Below, piece after piece: positions 12,242 to 24,400 of a DNA stretch of 64,000 bases. Made by a program: the position numbers and the translations under genes. Under the pieces are notes generated by a model. That model was given only the letters and a program-made list of their open reading frames with translations. It made no database searches and was not told the origin of the DNA. Source of the DNA: Marsupella aquatica (lineage: Eukaryota; Marchantiophyta); NCBI GenBank assembly GCA_973895155.1, contig OZ316896.1, forward strand, positions 8,184,001 through 8,248,000, given 5' to 3'. Position 1 is the stretch's first letter. Each line of letters opens with the position of its first letter.

Positions 12242-12375
12242 GATTGGTAGTCTTTGGGGTCCTGGTTTTTGGGTGCCCTAGTTCTTTGTTTCTTTGACTA
12301 CTTGCCTTCTTGGCCCCTAGGTGGTCCCCCCTTGATTGGTTTTTTTTTTTCTCACGGTTGGGAGCCCTCTGTTTT

Positions 12376-12540
12376 TTACGGACCCCACTAGAGGTCCCTT
12401 CCAAAATTCCTGGCACCACAGCGTGCCACGTCAACAACAACCGCAACAAACAAGACTCGTCGGTTTTGTAAATCAAACTTATAGTTTTCATTCGTGTTTG
12501 TGTCAATTTGGGTGTAAATTTTGGGACGCCGTGCCATAAA
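12376..12540 (+). repeat. Dispersed repeat, copy 1
   Basis: A 37-base block beginning TTACGGACCCCACTAGAGG (12376-12412) is identical to 26909-26945. Weaker similarity continues rightwards: an ACAGCG(T/C)GCCAC motif, a GTTTGTG segment and a GGACGCC(G/A)TGCC(A/G)TAAA end. Both copies have the same orientation. It is probably a short non-autonomous element or a retroelement fragment. Confidence 0.75.
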
Positions 12541-12541
12541 A

Positions 12542-13246
12542 AGAAAAGTAAAAACATTGGAAATGCAAAGAGCAAGACGGTTAAAACTGTCACTATGTAA
12601 CCGTTTTAGTTACATTTCCAATTTTAAAACTTAAATTCAAAGATTTATAAAAAGTATTTTTCATATAATAAATAATGACTAATAACTAACTTGATAACTT
12701 CCTTGTTAAACCACAACTCCCGGTATGTAAGGACCTCTCGTATTGTACGGCCATTAATGCTGGGAAGAGCACATAGAAACCCAGGATCAGGGAGGAGGAA
12801 TGGCTGGAACTTGAAAGTTCATCAAATTTTATACTCAAAACTATTTACTCATTCTCAAAACAAAAAATACCCAGTCGTAGATCGCATTGAGATCTTTCTT
12901 TTGCACCCTAGATCGCCTTCTAACATGGATGAATAAGATTTCTAGAGTCATTACAAAATGGACGGCAAAGATCATAAAATCAACAAAATCGATGGCTAGG
13001 AAGGCCAGCTTGGATTTGTTTAATTTTTCATTTGAAAAATATTAACCCATTTGCAAAACGGACAGAACCCATCCATAGATCTATTTGAGATCTTTCTTTT
13101 GAGCCATAGATTGGCCATTATGATGGACGGACTAGATTTCCGGAGATAAGAAATGGAGACAGCTCAGATTGACTCTTCCCCCTGATTTTATTAGCCAAGG
13201 GGTCCACTAACTAATTGGCAATTTGAGATATGAAGTACTACCAGAA
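12542..13246. other. AT-rich spacer
   Basis: No gene is supported. Two similar passages, around 12880-12910 and 13070-13110 (AGATC..ATTGAGATCTTTCTTTTG), suggest an old internal duplication. Confidence 0.4.
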
Positions 13247-13310
13247 AGTATCATGTAGCCCGGTTGGGCTCCCTCTATAGTATCATGTCGCCCGGTTGGG
13301 CTCCCTCTAT
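13247..13310 (+). repeat. 32-bp tandem duplication
   Basis: The unit containing GCCCGGTTGGGCTCCCTCTA occurs at 13247-13278 and 13279-13310 with one base difference. Each unit contains the short palindrome GCCCGGTTGGGC. Confidence 0.92.
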
Positions 13311-13445
13311 TTTTCTGGCAGTTTGAAATAAAGTAACACCAGAAAAACAGAGCGCGGGCGCTGATTACTGTAGCTGGAAGTCTGGTGTAGTTTATTCAGG
13401 GCGAGCAACGCATGCTGTATGTGCAGTAGCGTTACCACTCTCGTT

Positions 13446-13505
13446 GTACTGTAGTGTTGTGGAGGAGCGTTACCTGTACTGTAGTGTTGTGGAGGAGCGT
13501 TACCT
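13446..13505 (+). repeat. 30-bp tandem duplication
   Basis: The unit starting GTACTGTAGTGTTGTGGAGG is present twice without change (13446-13475 and 13476-13505). Confidence 0.93.
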
Positions 13506-13664
13506 CTTGTTGTGCGCTCTCGTGCTCTTACTCAGTCATTGGCAACGCTCGTTTGACGTTTGATTCGTCAATTCGTGCGGATGTGCAGTAGCTTTACCTC
13601 TCGTTGTAGTGTTGGCGCAGGAGCTTTAACTCCTTCTCTCAGTCCGTGAGAGGGCTCAGTTTGA

Positions 13665-13915
13665 TTCGTCAAGTCGTTCACAGCTATACGAGGTTGGAAC
13701 ATTCTGTTGAAGCTCAGTGTAGAAATCTTTAGCTCAATTACTTGATCCTCTGTCTCGTGAAAGTCGTTCGCAACTACAGTAGGTGGAAGCATTTAGTCAA
13801 GCTTTCGCAAAGAAATCTTAGCTCTACTAGTAATATGTCTTGTTTTCGTTCGATACTAACAACATTTGGTTTAAGCAGTTGGTAAAGCTCAGCACAGACA
13901 TCTTAGCTCTGCAAA
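13665..13915 (+). repeat. Degenerate repeats upstream of the orphan gene
   Basis: Three diverged units share an AAGTCGTTC-type start and an AAGCTCAG..AGAAATCTTAGCTC-type end (ends near 13735, 13822 and 13912). They lie in the probable promoter or 5' UTR of the gene that starts at 14310. Confidence 0.55.
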
Positions 13916-13987
13916 CACTCGGTCTGTGCACGGGCGTTTCGAGGTTTCAGTGATCTTTGAATTTGACGTACTTGAACGGCTAAAGTC

Positions 13988-14056
13988 CGTTCAGGTGAAC
14001 TGCAGGACAAGTGACGTTCAAGTGAACAATGGTGGCTCCTGCAGTTCACTTGAACG
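13988..14056 (+). repeat. 20-bp inverted repeat with a third internal copy
   Basis: The left arm CGTTCAGGTGAACTGCAGGA (13988-14007) pairs with the right arm TCCTGCAGTTCACTTGAACG (14037-14056) at 19 of 20 positions. The 29-base loop contains a third related copy, CGTTCAAGTGAAC (about 14014-14026). It could fold into a stable hairpin in the 5' leader of the gene at 14310. Confidence 0.85.
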
Positions 14057-14309
14057 CCTCTGCGGCAATCGAGAATTCCCGCTTATCATAGGCTACTATG
14101 AATCTTGCCCGGTTTCTTCCCCTGTCCCGTGCGATTTCTCTCTGCGAACGGACGACAAATGTGCTAGGGAGAGCTCTTATCTTGCTCAGGAACTATAATG
14201 CGTAACTGAGATTACTCTGTCACGTTGTGTCTTAGACTGAACGCGCGGCACCATTCCATTCGAAGTTAAATCGTGAACTTGCTTGTGACGGAGATCAAGG
14301 GATCAAGAA

Positions 14310-15956
14310 ATGAGTTCTGTACAAGGCGATGAAGATCTCGAGTCCCAGCCACGCTCGGAAACAGGCGCAAAATGTGATACGAATCTAAGGTTAATAATGT
14401 CCCCCAACGCTGATGATTTTCGATCCCATCGCGATGAAGAAGGTGAAGATCAAGAGCTCAATGCTGCGGAACTGAGTGAACAGGAACCTGCAGATAGGAC
14501 TGGCCATTGTGGCTCATACAGGGTTGGTGGAGCTCGAGGCAGCGAGAGTGCTGGCTTTGGCTACACGCCTGTGGCCCGAGATGGCTACGCGACTGGAACT
14601 CAAGACACTGAATCCTTTGCTGCGAAACTGACGTCAATGATTGAAGGTAAGTGATCGATGACAAGTATGCACACATGCATATTTACCTGAGCCAATTTGT
14701 AATGATTGCAGGAATTTCTTTTTAGTAACTCTGCTCCATAGTTTTAGACTCCAAAGTATAGGCACTGACATTGGGGCATCGCAAATGTTGAAGTTTTCAA
14801 GTTCAGTATGTAGTCTCGCTCCGGTTCTGGTCTAAGAATTTTGACTCTTAGCCTGACACGGAGTGACATATGTAAACATAAGTTGTTCTGGGCCTAAGTT
14901 ATTACTTGCTACAGTGACAATATGTATAAATCTATGTAAACAGCTAAGTTTCGGCTGAAATTTCAGCCAGCTCTTACGAAGAAACCGCTTCAATTTAAAT
15001 CTTAAATGAAGCAATGGAGTCATTCGTTTGTGTTTAGAACTATGCTAGAATGGTAAATGTATTTTCTACCAATAAACGAGGGGAGTTAAAGCTCTCTACC
15101 TATTAAAGAAGCTCCGAGTTGAATCCCTAAGATCTAAATCCCGTTCCGTGAATTTGTCCCGACTGAGCTCTTGCATTTTTCGCGCAGGCGTTATACAGCA
15201 AGCTCAGACAACTATGGAAGGTCTTCTAAACAATGTGAAGTGAGTGAAATTAGAAGCTGACTCCAAAATCCAGGTTCTCGACCGATGTATGATAGTCCAT
15301 TCCAGATCCAGAATTTTGTGCTCCTTGATCACAGTATTGTGGAAAAGGAACGTACAGAGCTAGCAACTGATTGGACGATGAATGTAGTCCGGGCGTTATT
15401 TCTCTCGAAAATTTAGGATAATTGCAGTTCATTCTAGCCTAGAAGTCTTCAATCACTTTCATAGCTTTCGAAAAGAGAACTTGCTCTGCCCCTTTTAGCT
15501 ACAGGATATCCCTGCTTGGCGTTCTGCTGCCGTCTGGCTACGGAAGTGGAAAGTCCAGCAACGGGGCCAGGCTCCAGTGGAACGACAAGCAGGAATCTAC
15601 AGAACGGAAACGACACGTCCCACTGGGCAAAGGGGCCAGAGACTTCAGAGCTTAAATCGGAATAATTGGTATTATTGACCTTAATAATCTTCACGAGTAC
15701 CACACTGAAGTTATTGAAAATAAAACAGTGAGAACAGTGAGATCTAACACGTCCTCATCGGAAAGTAAAACTAACCCACAGATCCGATGAGAACAGTGAG
15801 ATCGACAACTCAGCGTTAGAAGTGATAGAGGAACTACAAAGTACAAAAGATTGCGGCGCCGACCGCAAATGCAAACTGGAGGCAGACCGAGATAAGGTTC
15901 ATCGAGCGGTATGCAGGGTATTAGACGTTCTGAATATCACGAACAATATGATTGAT
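14310..15956 (+). CDS. Unknown gene, first three exons (3' end unresolved)
   Basis: I do not recognise this family. Three exons fit together by phase and splice signals: 14310-14646 (donor GAAG/gtaagt, phase 1), 15188-15239 (phase 1 to 2) and 15782-15956 (phase 2 to 0, donor gtaagt). Together they encode 188 residues before the next intron. The first exon is acidic and hydrophilic (Glu/Asp/Ser/Gly-rich, probably disordered). Exons 2-3 are helical, with a heptad-like pattern (QQAQTTMEGLLNNVK, then ALEVIEELQ and CRVLDVLN), suggesting a coiled coil. There is no signal peptide. The gene may continue into the coding-like stretch at 17099-17628, but the linking exons could not be fixed. Function is unknown. 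Confidence 0.55.
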
Positions 15957-17098
15957 GTAAGTATAAATTTTATTTCGAACACCTCTTGGGATCCTATTGT
16001 TGACTGCATGTTCACATACAAATTGCAACATACGACAACCTGTCCTTCGATAATAATTCCAATTCCCTAATTTTCCATCGAAGCAGTGAAATAACTTCCG
16101 AACGTTGATGAGCAGATGGTCCGTCCAAAGGGTGGACCCGATTGCACAGATGGAGATCGTTAGGGGCCGCCATGACCGTCAATCGACAACCACTAGGATT
16201 TTCAGAAGCACATGTATTGCTGATTGATATAGCAGTTGAGATTGGCTGTGAGACTCGAGTGATCCGTCAACTCTACGGACAGCTTTGGCTGTCTAGCTTC
16301 TTTTATCAGGCATGCAAGATCCAGCAGCTACTGGAGATCAGAAATTCAGAATGAACAAAATTGCTCTTTGCCGAAGAGTTTTGCGTTACTTATCCAGGTT
16401 GAAAGATTTTATCCATTTGATTCTTGTTGTTGCAAAGACAACAGATCTGCTTCTGTAGTGATCAATCTGCAGACTCTCCGACAGTTACTTTCTGCGGAGG
16501 TGCGGGTAATGGTAAATACTGTAAGGGAGTATTGTGCGGTAGTGGCTGATATTAGACAAGCAAAAATTTCGGAATTAGACACGTCGACAAAAGGATTCTC
16601 ATGCGGAAAAATGCACAGAATTTTCTCATGCGGAAAAATCATTCCCAGATGGCTGGCTGTTTGTGTAATTACCTAAAAGTAAGGGAAAGTTGGACGTTGT
16701 TAGCTTGACCAGATTGCCTGCATACTGTACTCAAGAAACTTCAATTACTTATGGCTATGGACCCTCGGAAAGAATCTAAACTACACGCGATACTACAAAA
16801 TTTCAAGCTGCTCCTTCTGGATCGGATCACGGTTGAAAGTAGAGGTTTAGTTCACACGCAGACGCTCTCAAGTGCATACACGAGATGTGATAAACATAAT
16901 CCTACACTTCTGCGCTTGTCCTCAAGGCTGGCAAGGAGTTCTCCTTAGAAGCGGTGATCAGGCGTAATTATGTGCGTCAAAGAACTCCACTGTGCAAAGA
17001 CAGGAAAGTCCGTTCAATTCTGTTCTCAACCTTGAAATGTCAAGCTGAAGTCGACAGATCGAGGCTACAGACATACCCGGAGCCATAGAATTGACGAC
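15957..17098. other. Probable intron and unresolved exons of the orphan gene
   Basis: Candidate exon pieces with AG acceptors exist, for example after 16308 and 16452, but none extends the phase-0 frame unambiguously. A short repeat, TTCTCATGCGGAAAAAT, occurs twice near 16600-16640. Confidence 0.35.
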
Positions 17099-17628
17099 GT
17101 GGAGGTCACCGACATCTCCCTTGATTTGCTAGAAGGAAGCATTCGTAGTTTGGCTAAAACTCCAGAGGCTTCACCCCGCATGGTGACCGGATGTAGCCCT
17201 AGTGATCAGTTTCCAACGATGTTCTACAACTCGATAGAGAATGTTAGCAAGCTCAGTATGTTGGACAACAAGCTCAATTTTGCAAAGAATATGCCCATCA
17301 AGCGAGGTCTCCTTCGTGACCATCGCGACGGTTCCCATGAAGTGGAGCACCGGCTAGGGAGAACTTTTCTATTGAACCGGAAAACGGGGCAATATGATGT
17401 GCCCATTGAGAAACTTGCTGACTCTCCTGTTGGCTGGTGTCTCATCGGTTGCTCGTTGTTAACTGGATCCAGAGGTTGTTCACAGTCCCTGAAATGCCTG
17501 ACATTGATGAACAAACAGTGGAAAAGATGATGAGCCCTGAAAGAACCCCAGGGTCACTATCTGTAAAAACGATACTTCGAAGGCGTTGCAGCCGTACTGG
17601 AAGATTGTCCCCTCCACACATCGTCTGA
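17099..17628 (+). CDS. Coding-like segment, unknown product, two frames
   Basis: A 143-codon frame starts at 17099. A second frame (17437-17628) contains TVPEMPDIDEQTVEKMMSPE and a basic tail, and ends in a stop. The composition looks protein-coding. Several Ser/Thr-Pro sites (TPEASP, SPERTPGS) and a terminal Arg-rich stretch resemble a phosphoregulated nuclear protein. The two frames could be joined by a very short intron, or the second may be an independent exon. It may be the 3' part of the gene starting at 14310. No family is recognised. Confidence 0.35.
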
Positions 17629-20400
17629 AAGAGATCGTAAAAGTGCAAGACTTTGTGAGTGACGTTTCTTTGTCCTAGCATCTTTGCAATTTTGTATCTA
17701 CTGCTCCAGCTCCTGTTAATCAACTAGACTGACGCTGACATATACGTCGGATTCAAAGACAGCCGTGGGCTAAAGGAGGTGGTAGCGATTATGAAGCAGG
17801 TGCACGTTGTTTCAGGAAACGGACTGTTTGAACCGACCATTTAGGTTGGACACAAGCGTCCGAGTGGCTCAGGCACCATACAAAGAAAAGCAAGGAGCAA
17901 TCTGCAACATAATAATGAAACAGAGGCTCCTCCTGAAAAAAGATTTAGCGATTTTCTGTCCTCCTATCCCACGTCGGCCCATCCAGATTCTCTATAAGTT
18001 TTGGCCTCGCCTAAGTGATATTTGCAAAAAATCGGTCTTCTTTGCTGCGCTTGTCTACTTTTCCCATGCGTAGTGAGATTTCACGCTTGGAATCCTTTGA
18101 GCTTTCTAGAGTAGCCTTCTGAAGATGTGCTTGGTTTGCGCCGGATGGCGATACATGTTCAATCAGCCGAGTGAAGAAATCCATCACAATCTCGAAATGG
18201 CTTCGAGTTGTGGGGAACACAGTGTTAGTGATATCCCGTACTTGGAGCATTGACTTGACTCCTGTACTTGATCCTGTATCTGGATACTGTCTAAGTATCT
18301 TTCTAGTTTTGGGGGTTGATTGCCTATCAAAGCTACAAGCAGCTATGCTTGAAACAAAATAGAAATTTCCAGCTTGTTACCAAGTTGAATGTTAGGATCA
18401 GCTTAAGAAAGAGTATGACTTTTGATCTCATAATTAGTTATAAGGTTGTCCTGACCTGATCCGTTTAAACTAACATTTTTACGGGGTATCTATTTGGGGA
18501 CTTCTCTTCTAATTTGCTCTTTGATTAGGACTGTAGTTGGCCTTCACAGTGAATTAACACCAAGTGGTATATACCATGAAAATACTGATCTCCCCCCAAA
18601 TTATGCCAGAAACGTATCCCACTTATCTACTCGAATTTAGCCAATCAATATCTCGCGCATGCTCTGTTAGAATTCTTTGAAATTTACGTCCGTTGTTAGT
18701 TCAGGAACTAATCTCAAGAAAAGACGAGCAGAATCACTGTTCCCATTGAAGATTTTTTCAAAGTAGGGATTTCAAATCGAGTGATTTGTGAAATTGAGGG
18801 ATCTCTACAGATTGTTAGATCTCTGAGGTGTATGAAAGCAGTGCCTAACAGAGTAAAGGTCCCTATCAACTGTATCCAGAGAGGGAAGATTATGGAACGT
18901 ATCTCCGGTGATGAGGACTCCGTCACTCGCAAGCTAGCTCTGCCGTTGCCGTTTTCAAAATTGAAGAGGAGCTGTGTCATGGAGAACTGTTTTGGTCACT
19001 CTGGACTCAAATGACCTCGCAGGTGATTGCTGGCAAATTCTTCCCTCTCGTTGTTTTGGTCCAAAAAGTCCTTTCCAGCCTGGTTTGACTTGTGACACAA
19101 TAGGACAGTCGCTCTGAACGGGCTACACCAAAACGAGTAATCACCATACTTACAAACAGTAGAGGTTCAGAGATTCAATCACGATCGAGTAGTGTTTACC
19201 TCTGCTAATCGAACAAGAGGGGTAAAAGAAGATAAGAGAAGGTGATCAACTAAGAAAACGTCTCAAAAACATCTTTTGCCACTGCGCAAGTGGTCAAGGG
19301 AGATTCAGGCGAGATCCGATATCAATTTTAGACACATTTCGGTCAAGTCGTTTGGCCAGGAGCCAAAGATACACATCATTGCAAGTTTTCGATGACATTT
19401 GTCATCTTTATTAGACTCCAGAAGTTCCCTAGAGAAGTTCCCTGTCTACTTCGTGATGGAATAGTGCAGTGGTCCACACCAATTCCCGACAGTAACCCCG
19501 TAGGACAAGAGGGTCACTTTCCAAGCCTTCAACAACCACAGCTCTCAGAACAATCAAAAGACGGTGATCTCAAAGGGATGCGCAATTTTCCCTTGGATGA
19601 CCACTGGTTGCATTCCCAATTTCATCCGATGCATTTCTACTGTCCAGAAAGCTCTTCGACAATGATAGTTGCAATTCCTGCTCATCCACATGATCCCAAC
19701 ATTATTCCAACTGACCTATGATGCTTTCCAGTAGTTTCCGATACCGAAACACTCTAAACTAACATGAAATGCCATCACGACTACCATAATCTGCAGGGTG
19801 TCCGAAGCCAGACTAGACATTGTTCATCTGGTCTGACGACGACGTCTGTGAAATTTACAAGCTAGTGACCTATGGGGAAGCTGAACATCATTGAAACCTG
19901 AGACATCTGAGGGCATAAGAGGTTCCAGAGGTGATTACATGACGGTCTCGCTATCTTCGCAGACAAACGTTTCACAATTGGCTTTTCAAGCTCCCTGATG
20001 TTGTGCCCGGATATCATCTCTGCATGCTGACCCTTTCCAGGATGGCATCTGGTCTTGTTTAGAAGCACTGGCTTGCCAGATCTCATCCGAGAAAGTCGTT
20101 GACTACAACTCGATCCTGAAAGAACTTGTCACTCTCTTCAATTTAAGACCTCAGCTCCATGATCAAATTGACGATGAGAAAGCGGAAAACATAGCTTCGA
20201 CCTTGAGATGTGTTGATGAATCTTAGGTCTTCGCCACATCTCCGATAAATCCGAGAACGGCACAGACAGAACCCATGATTGGAAAAATGGCACCAGGATC
20301 CCGAGAGAGATGCATATCTTAGACAAACTATCCTGGAACATTCACTTCGTTCAAAGGAATGAGCACTTATCTGATGGGTAGAAGGTAAACTATCGAACAG
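17629..20400. other. Spacer without a recognised gene
   Basis: Several short frames on both strands (for example 18781-19014 and 19392-19721 on plus) have no recognisable motif. The last part is downstream of the minus-strand CBM20 gene and should hold its 3' UTR and poly(A) site. Confidence 0.4.
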
Positions 20401-21429
20401 TTAATGTTGGTTAAGGCTAAAAAATTCGTAAACGATCAATAGGATTGACAAGATAATTGAAACCGGACCCCACCAAGTTGTGGAAGCCAAGTCACCCTCT
20501 ACAATGGGCTTGGAAAAGTTTTCATTGTAGGGCAGTACCCTCTTTTCGAGAATTGCCGAGCCATTTGTGTTTCCCTCTGGCTCCTCTAGCTCTGTCTCCG
20601 TCAGGACAGTTTCCCGACCTTGAGCTTCCTTAACAACTTTGGAGTCAACTGTCTTGCTTTTCACTTCTTTCTCCACCTGTATTGCTCTAATTTCCGGATA
20701 CAGAATTCCATCAACATCCTCGAAATCAGGGCTTTCACTCATCAACTCTTGCTCTGCCTCTACTTCTGTTGCCCCAACTTCTTCTGTTTGGGATTCATCT
20801 ATAACCTCGAAGTCAATCGCCTCATCAGTAGTGCTCCAGTGTGATACAACCTCATAGGACTTGCTAAGATCATCTGGGACAACCAATACCCGATTTTCAC
20901 CATGCTCCCATACCACATTCCCATCCTTGGTAACAATCATGTACTTGTACTCGATCATTTCTCCGGGCTCCGCCTCAAGATCCACAACCCAGCCATCCTC
21001 AGTCCACCCCATCATGACCCTGTCATTCCATGACCCTGCAGATTCACTGGACCCTAGCAACGCTACGTGCTCCCCAAACTGGATTTGATGATCCACCCTG
21101 AGTCTCAATTTCACTTTTGAACCCCCCCATGTCACCTCCTCATGCGTCCCAATTTCACTTGTGGTGTCGACGCTCGTACAGCAGAATAGCAGGGCCTTCA
21201 TGGACCCCTTGGAAACAACATGCCTGCCATTGGGGAATGAGAGATTCAGCGCTTCTGGAAACCCATTCCGTTTGAAATAACAGGCTTGCTGCTCCAGTCT
21301 GACTTTCGTTCCCCGCAAGCTGCCGACAGTTTTTCTCCCGATGTCCACCCTTCCAACACGTTGCTGCTGCTGGATAGAGCAGTAGCATCCTGCGCATAGT
21401 GCGAAAGAGCAAATACCAGCAGCCGTCAT
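20401..21429 (-). CDS. CBM20 starch-binding-domain protein with C-terminal membrane anchor
   Basis: This single-exon gene encodes 342 residues from the ATG at 21429. A 5' extension exists only through a non-ATG codon. Residues 1-20 are hydrophobic and small-residue-rich, followed by a basic, Gln-rich stretch, so a transit or signal peptide is likely. A carbohydrate-binding module of family 20 spans about 106-186: an LRVDHQIQFGEHVALLGSS start, then the SAGSWNDRVMMGWTEDGWV and EYKYMIV segments, with Trp residues typical of starch binding. An acidic, low-complexity linker follows to about 310. The C-terminus (about 319-337, WWGPVSIILSILLIVYEFF) is one membrane segment with a short tail. CBM20 binds alpha-glucan. 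The layout suggests a protein tethering starch or glucan to a plastid or other membrane, but no catalytic domain is present. The cellular location is inferred. Confidence 0.85.
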   Translation of the reverse strand: MTAAGICSFALCAGCYCSIQQQQRVGRVDIGRKTVGSLRGTKVRLEQQACYFKRNGFPEALNLSFPNGRHVVSKGSMKALLFCCTSVDTTSEIGTHEEVTWGGSKVKLRLRVDHQIQFGEHVALLGSSESAGSWNDRVMMGWTEDGWVVDLEAEPGEMIEYKYMIVTKDGNVVWEHGENRVLVVPDDLSKSYEVVSHWSTTDEAIDFEVIDESQTEEVGATEVEAEQELMSESPDFEDVDGILYPEIRAIQVEKEVKSKTVDSKVVKEAQGRETVLTETELEEPEGNTNGSAILEKRVLPYNENFSKPIVEGDLASTTWWGPVSIILSILLIVYEFFSLNQH

Positions 21430-24400
21430 CACAGCCACCTTTATCCCACTTCTTACCAGCACTCAAAATCCCACTGCGATCAATCCTCAGAAATAGTAGT
21501 AACCTGCTAACAAACCAGGACCAATGGCTCCAGACAGGTCGATTGAATTCCTTCACACATCCCTAGTGGACGGAGTCGACCCACCAAAGAGCTCGAGATA
21601 ACCACCCCACGAACAGTTCAGTGCCTGTCTTTCCTCGACGTGGGGTGGGAGAGCATGAATTGCGAAACTCTTGGACGTCGTTTGAGAGTCAATAAAGTAA
21701 TCACGATCATCTACTCTGTAAACACATCCGGAAAAAAGTAAAGACCTCTTTTTCATGGGATGTCAATATGCTCTCGGGAATCGGCATTCAGCAAGAGCTC
21801 CTCACACAATGATGCCCCAGTCCTAATCCCAAACTGAAGAAAAACACCTTCTGTCCTCGAGAATACTGATTTCAAGCGGGGGTTATAACCGAGCATTGCC
21901 GTTCTCTCCTCCTACAGCTGACAACATCATTACTGCCATAGCCGAGAAGGACAGCATTCGAAGAAAACCCAGGAAAACCCGGGAACAAGGTTCTTGCTGG
22001 AAGTGATATAATGGTGAATTGATAACCGAGGATCATGGTGGGTTGGGACCAGATCAGCCTTCTATGGACGACGTTTCAAGTGCACCTTGAGAAAGTGAAT
22101 GAGAATGAGCTTTCAAGGCCAGAGTACAGTAGTACTTGAATCAAAACAGGGAAAACTGGGCAAGGAAAAGAGAGTAGAACAACGTCAATAGCCAAAAGAG
22201 GCCTGGAGCAAAGACCTTGGCAAGGTCAGATAAGCTAGACACACAAATCCCTACAGTTGTCAAGTCCTCCATCTTTGTCTCTTTCGTTGGAAAGACGATA
22301 ACTGAAGGAAAGGTGTCAGGCTCTGTGGTGCTGATTTGGCACTTCTCATCAAACCAGCTTCAACCGCCTGGAATTATTCGCCAGGCGCCCCATTCTCATT
22401 CGTGGGAAAAGTCTGGTCCTTCTATAGTAACAGTTCCTTCTCTCTTGTCTGAAGGGTCTCTCATTTCACAATGTGAATGGGTTTCATTTGCCTTGAATCT
22501 CTGCCCTTCATTTATATTTATGTTTTTGTAGGACTTTGGAGAGAACAATTCCCAAATCTAAAGCCTGGGTGGACCAAGACATTGTCCATGCCCATCCCCA
22601 TGGACTGTGTAACGCAATCACTGCCTTTACACCAAAAAGTAAAAGGAATCGGTAACAGATAGCAGTTGACAACTTTGACTACCTTGTGGAGGATGTACAG
22701 TAGTCAAGACGTTCATGTTCAAGAAGAATGGAGTTTCCTCATCTTGAAGTTCCAATCTCAATCCAATTGAAAGCAAGCAAAATGGATCAATAAGATGAAA
22801 GACATAATTTAAAATATTTGTGCCACTCCGTTGCTCCCATATCACGGATTCAAGTCGGCTGTTTAAGAAAACTGTCAAGTAATCACAAGCTTCACCAATA
22901 CATATCAAATTTTCAGAAACGTCTTGACTACTTAGTCTACAAGGTCGTAAAAGTTGTCAAATATTAAACCTTACCTTAATTTGAATTTGGCATATTGGGT
23001 TGATTTATTTGAAGAGCTTCTGAATCTCCGTTTAAGCTGAGTGTTTTTCTGCATAGTCTCTGATGTCCAATCTACTGCTAGACAAAGTTTGAGACTTTTT
23101 TGAAATCATTTGCTTCATGTCTGATGAACACAAAGATGCTCGAATATTCTAAATCATGATTTCACTTTACACTTTGAAATTTCATGTGGGTCAACTGAAA
23201 ACAAGTGTTCATGAGTAATGGCATGAAGTCTTTCAGCTTCAAGGTTGTCAAGTTGTCGAGTTACTAACCGACGAGACCGGTTTGGTAATGTAACTGAAAC
23301 CGGCTGCAAACGGTTAGGAGATTAAAGACATAGTGGAGGTACATCCAGGCTTTAGCTTCACAATTCCCCCCTCCTTTCCGCCACCCAGTGAAAAGAAAAA
23401 AGAAAACATATTTATGCTCATAAACATGTTTAGCCCTCCAGTTTTGAGAAATTAATCCCCTGAGCCCGAGGGCAGAAAAAACTCTCATGCTTGTCTCTGG
23501 CCATGAACTAGGAGGACTAGTTTTTGCACCACGTAATCCCCATCATGAGTTTTCACTGTGAATTTCAGGGCATTACTGAGGAAGAATGCACCATCTCAAT
23601 TTAGATAATTTCATTATGAAATTTCTCCTCCCTTCTCACTCAAATGAGTTAGAAAATCTGTCTCAGGACATTGAGTGTATTAAGGTCCTATCGTACCTTG
23701 AATGTAGCTAATGATCAAGGGGGGTTATTTCTAACTGATTTCCATATCTGTCATAAATGCTTTGTGCCAAAAGAGGTTCCCTTCCTCCTCAAGTTGCCAG
23801 GGCAAGTAAGTTTGCCCAAAATCCTTCACTCAAACATATTGACTCACAATATAGCAAAGACACTACAGCACCTTGTCCATGCTGGACCTCAAAGCTCCAC
23901 ATACCCGAGCTTTGTTCCACACAGGAAACAAACAGAACTGCATCGGGGAAACTTTTGAATTTTGGAGTTGTAACATTTTCAGCCTTAAGTTTTCTGTTTC
24001 CACCTTGCTCGCAGTTTCATTAGAGGGTCTCAAAGCTTGAAATTTGATGGACTTTTAGTTAGTAGTAGTGAAGCCAGGTTAGGGAGAACAAGTTAGGAAC
24101 TATCATATTCAAAATCCTTAACTTACTCTATAAAGATTGGTCATATGCCACCATAAGTCACTGTGCCAGAGCATTATGGGCAAGCAGAGCCCCTCAAAAC
24201 TTGAACTAAAGCTCTCCTTTATTATCTCCCATAATGCGCAGGGCTTCACTGTAATTATCCAAACGAACTCTCATTCTACAATGTGGATGGGTTTCCTTTA
24301 GAGATCTCAAGCTAGTGACTAACTCATACCAATAAATATTTTTACACCCATACAGGTTTTTTGAGGGTATTCTTGCCTTTTTGTTCTTTCACCTTTTCCC

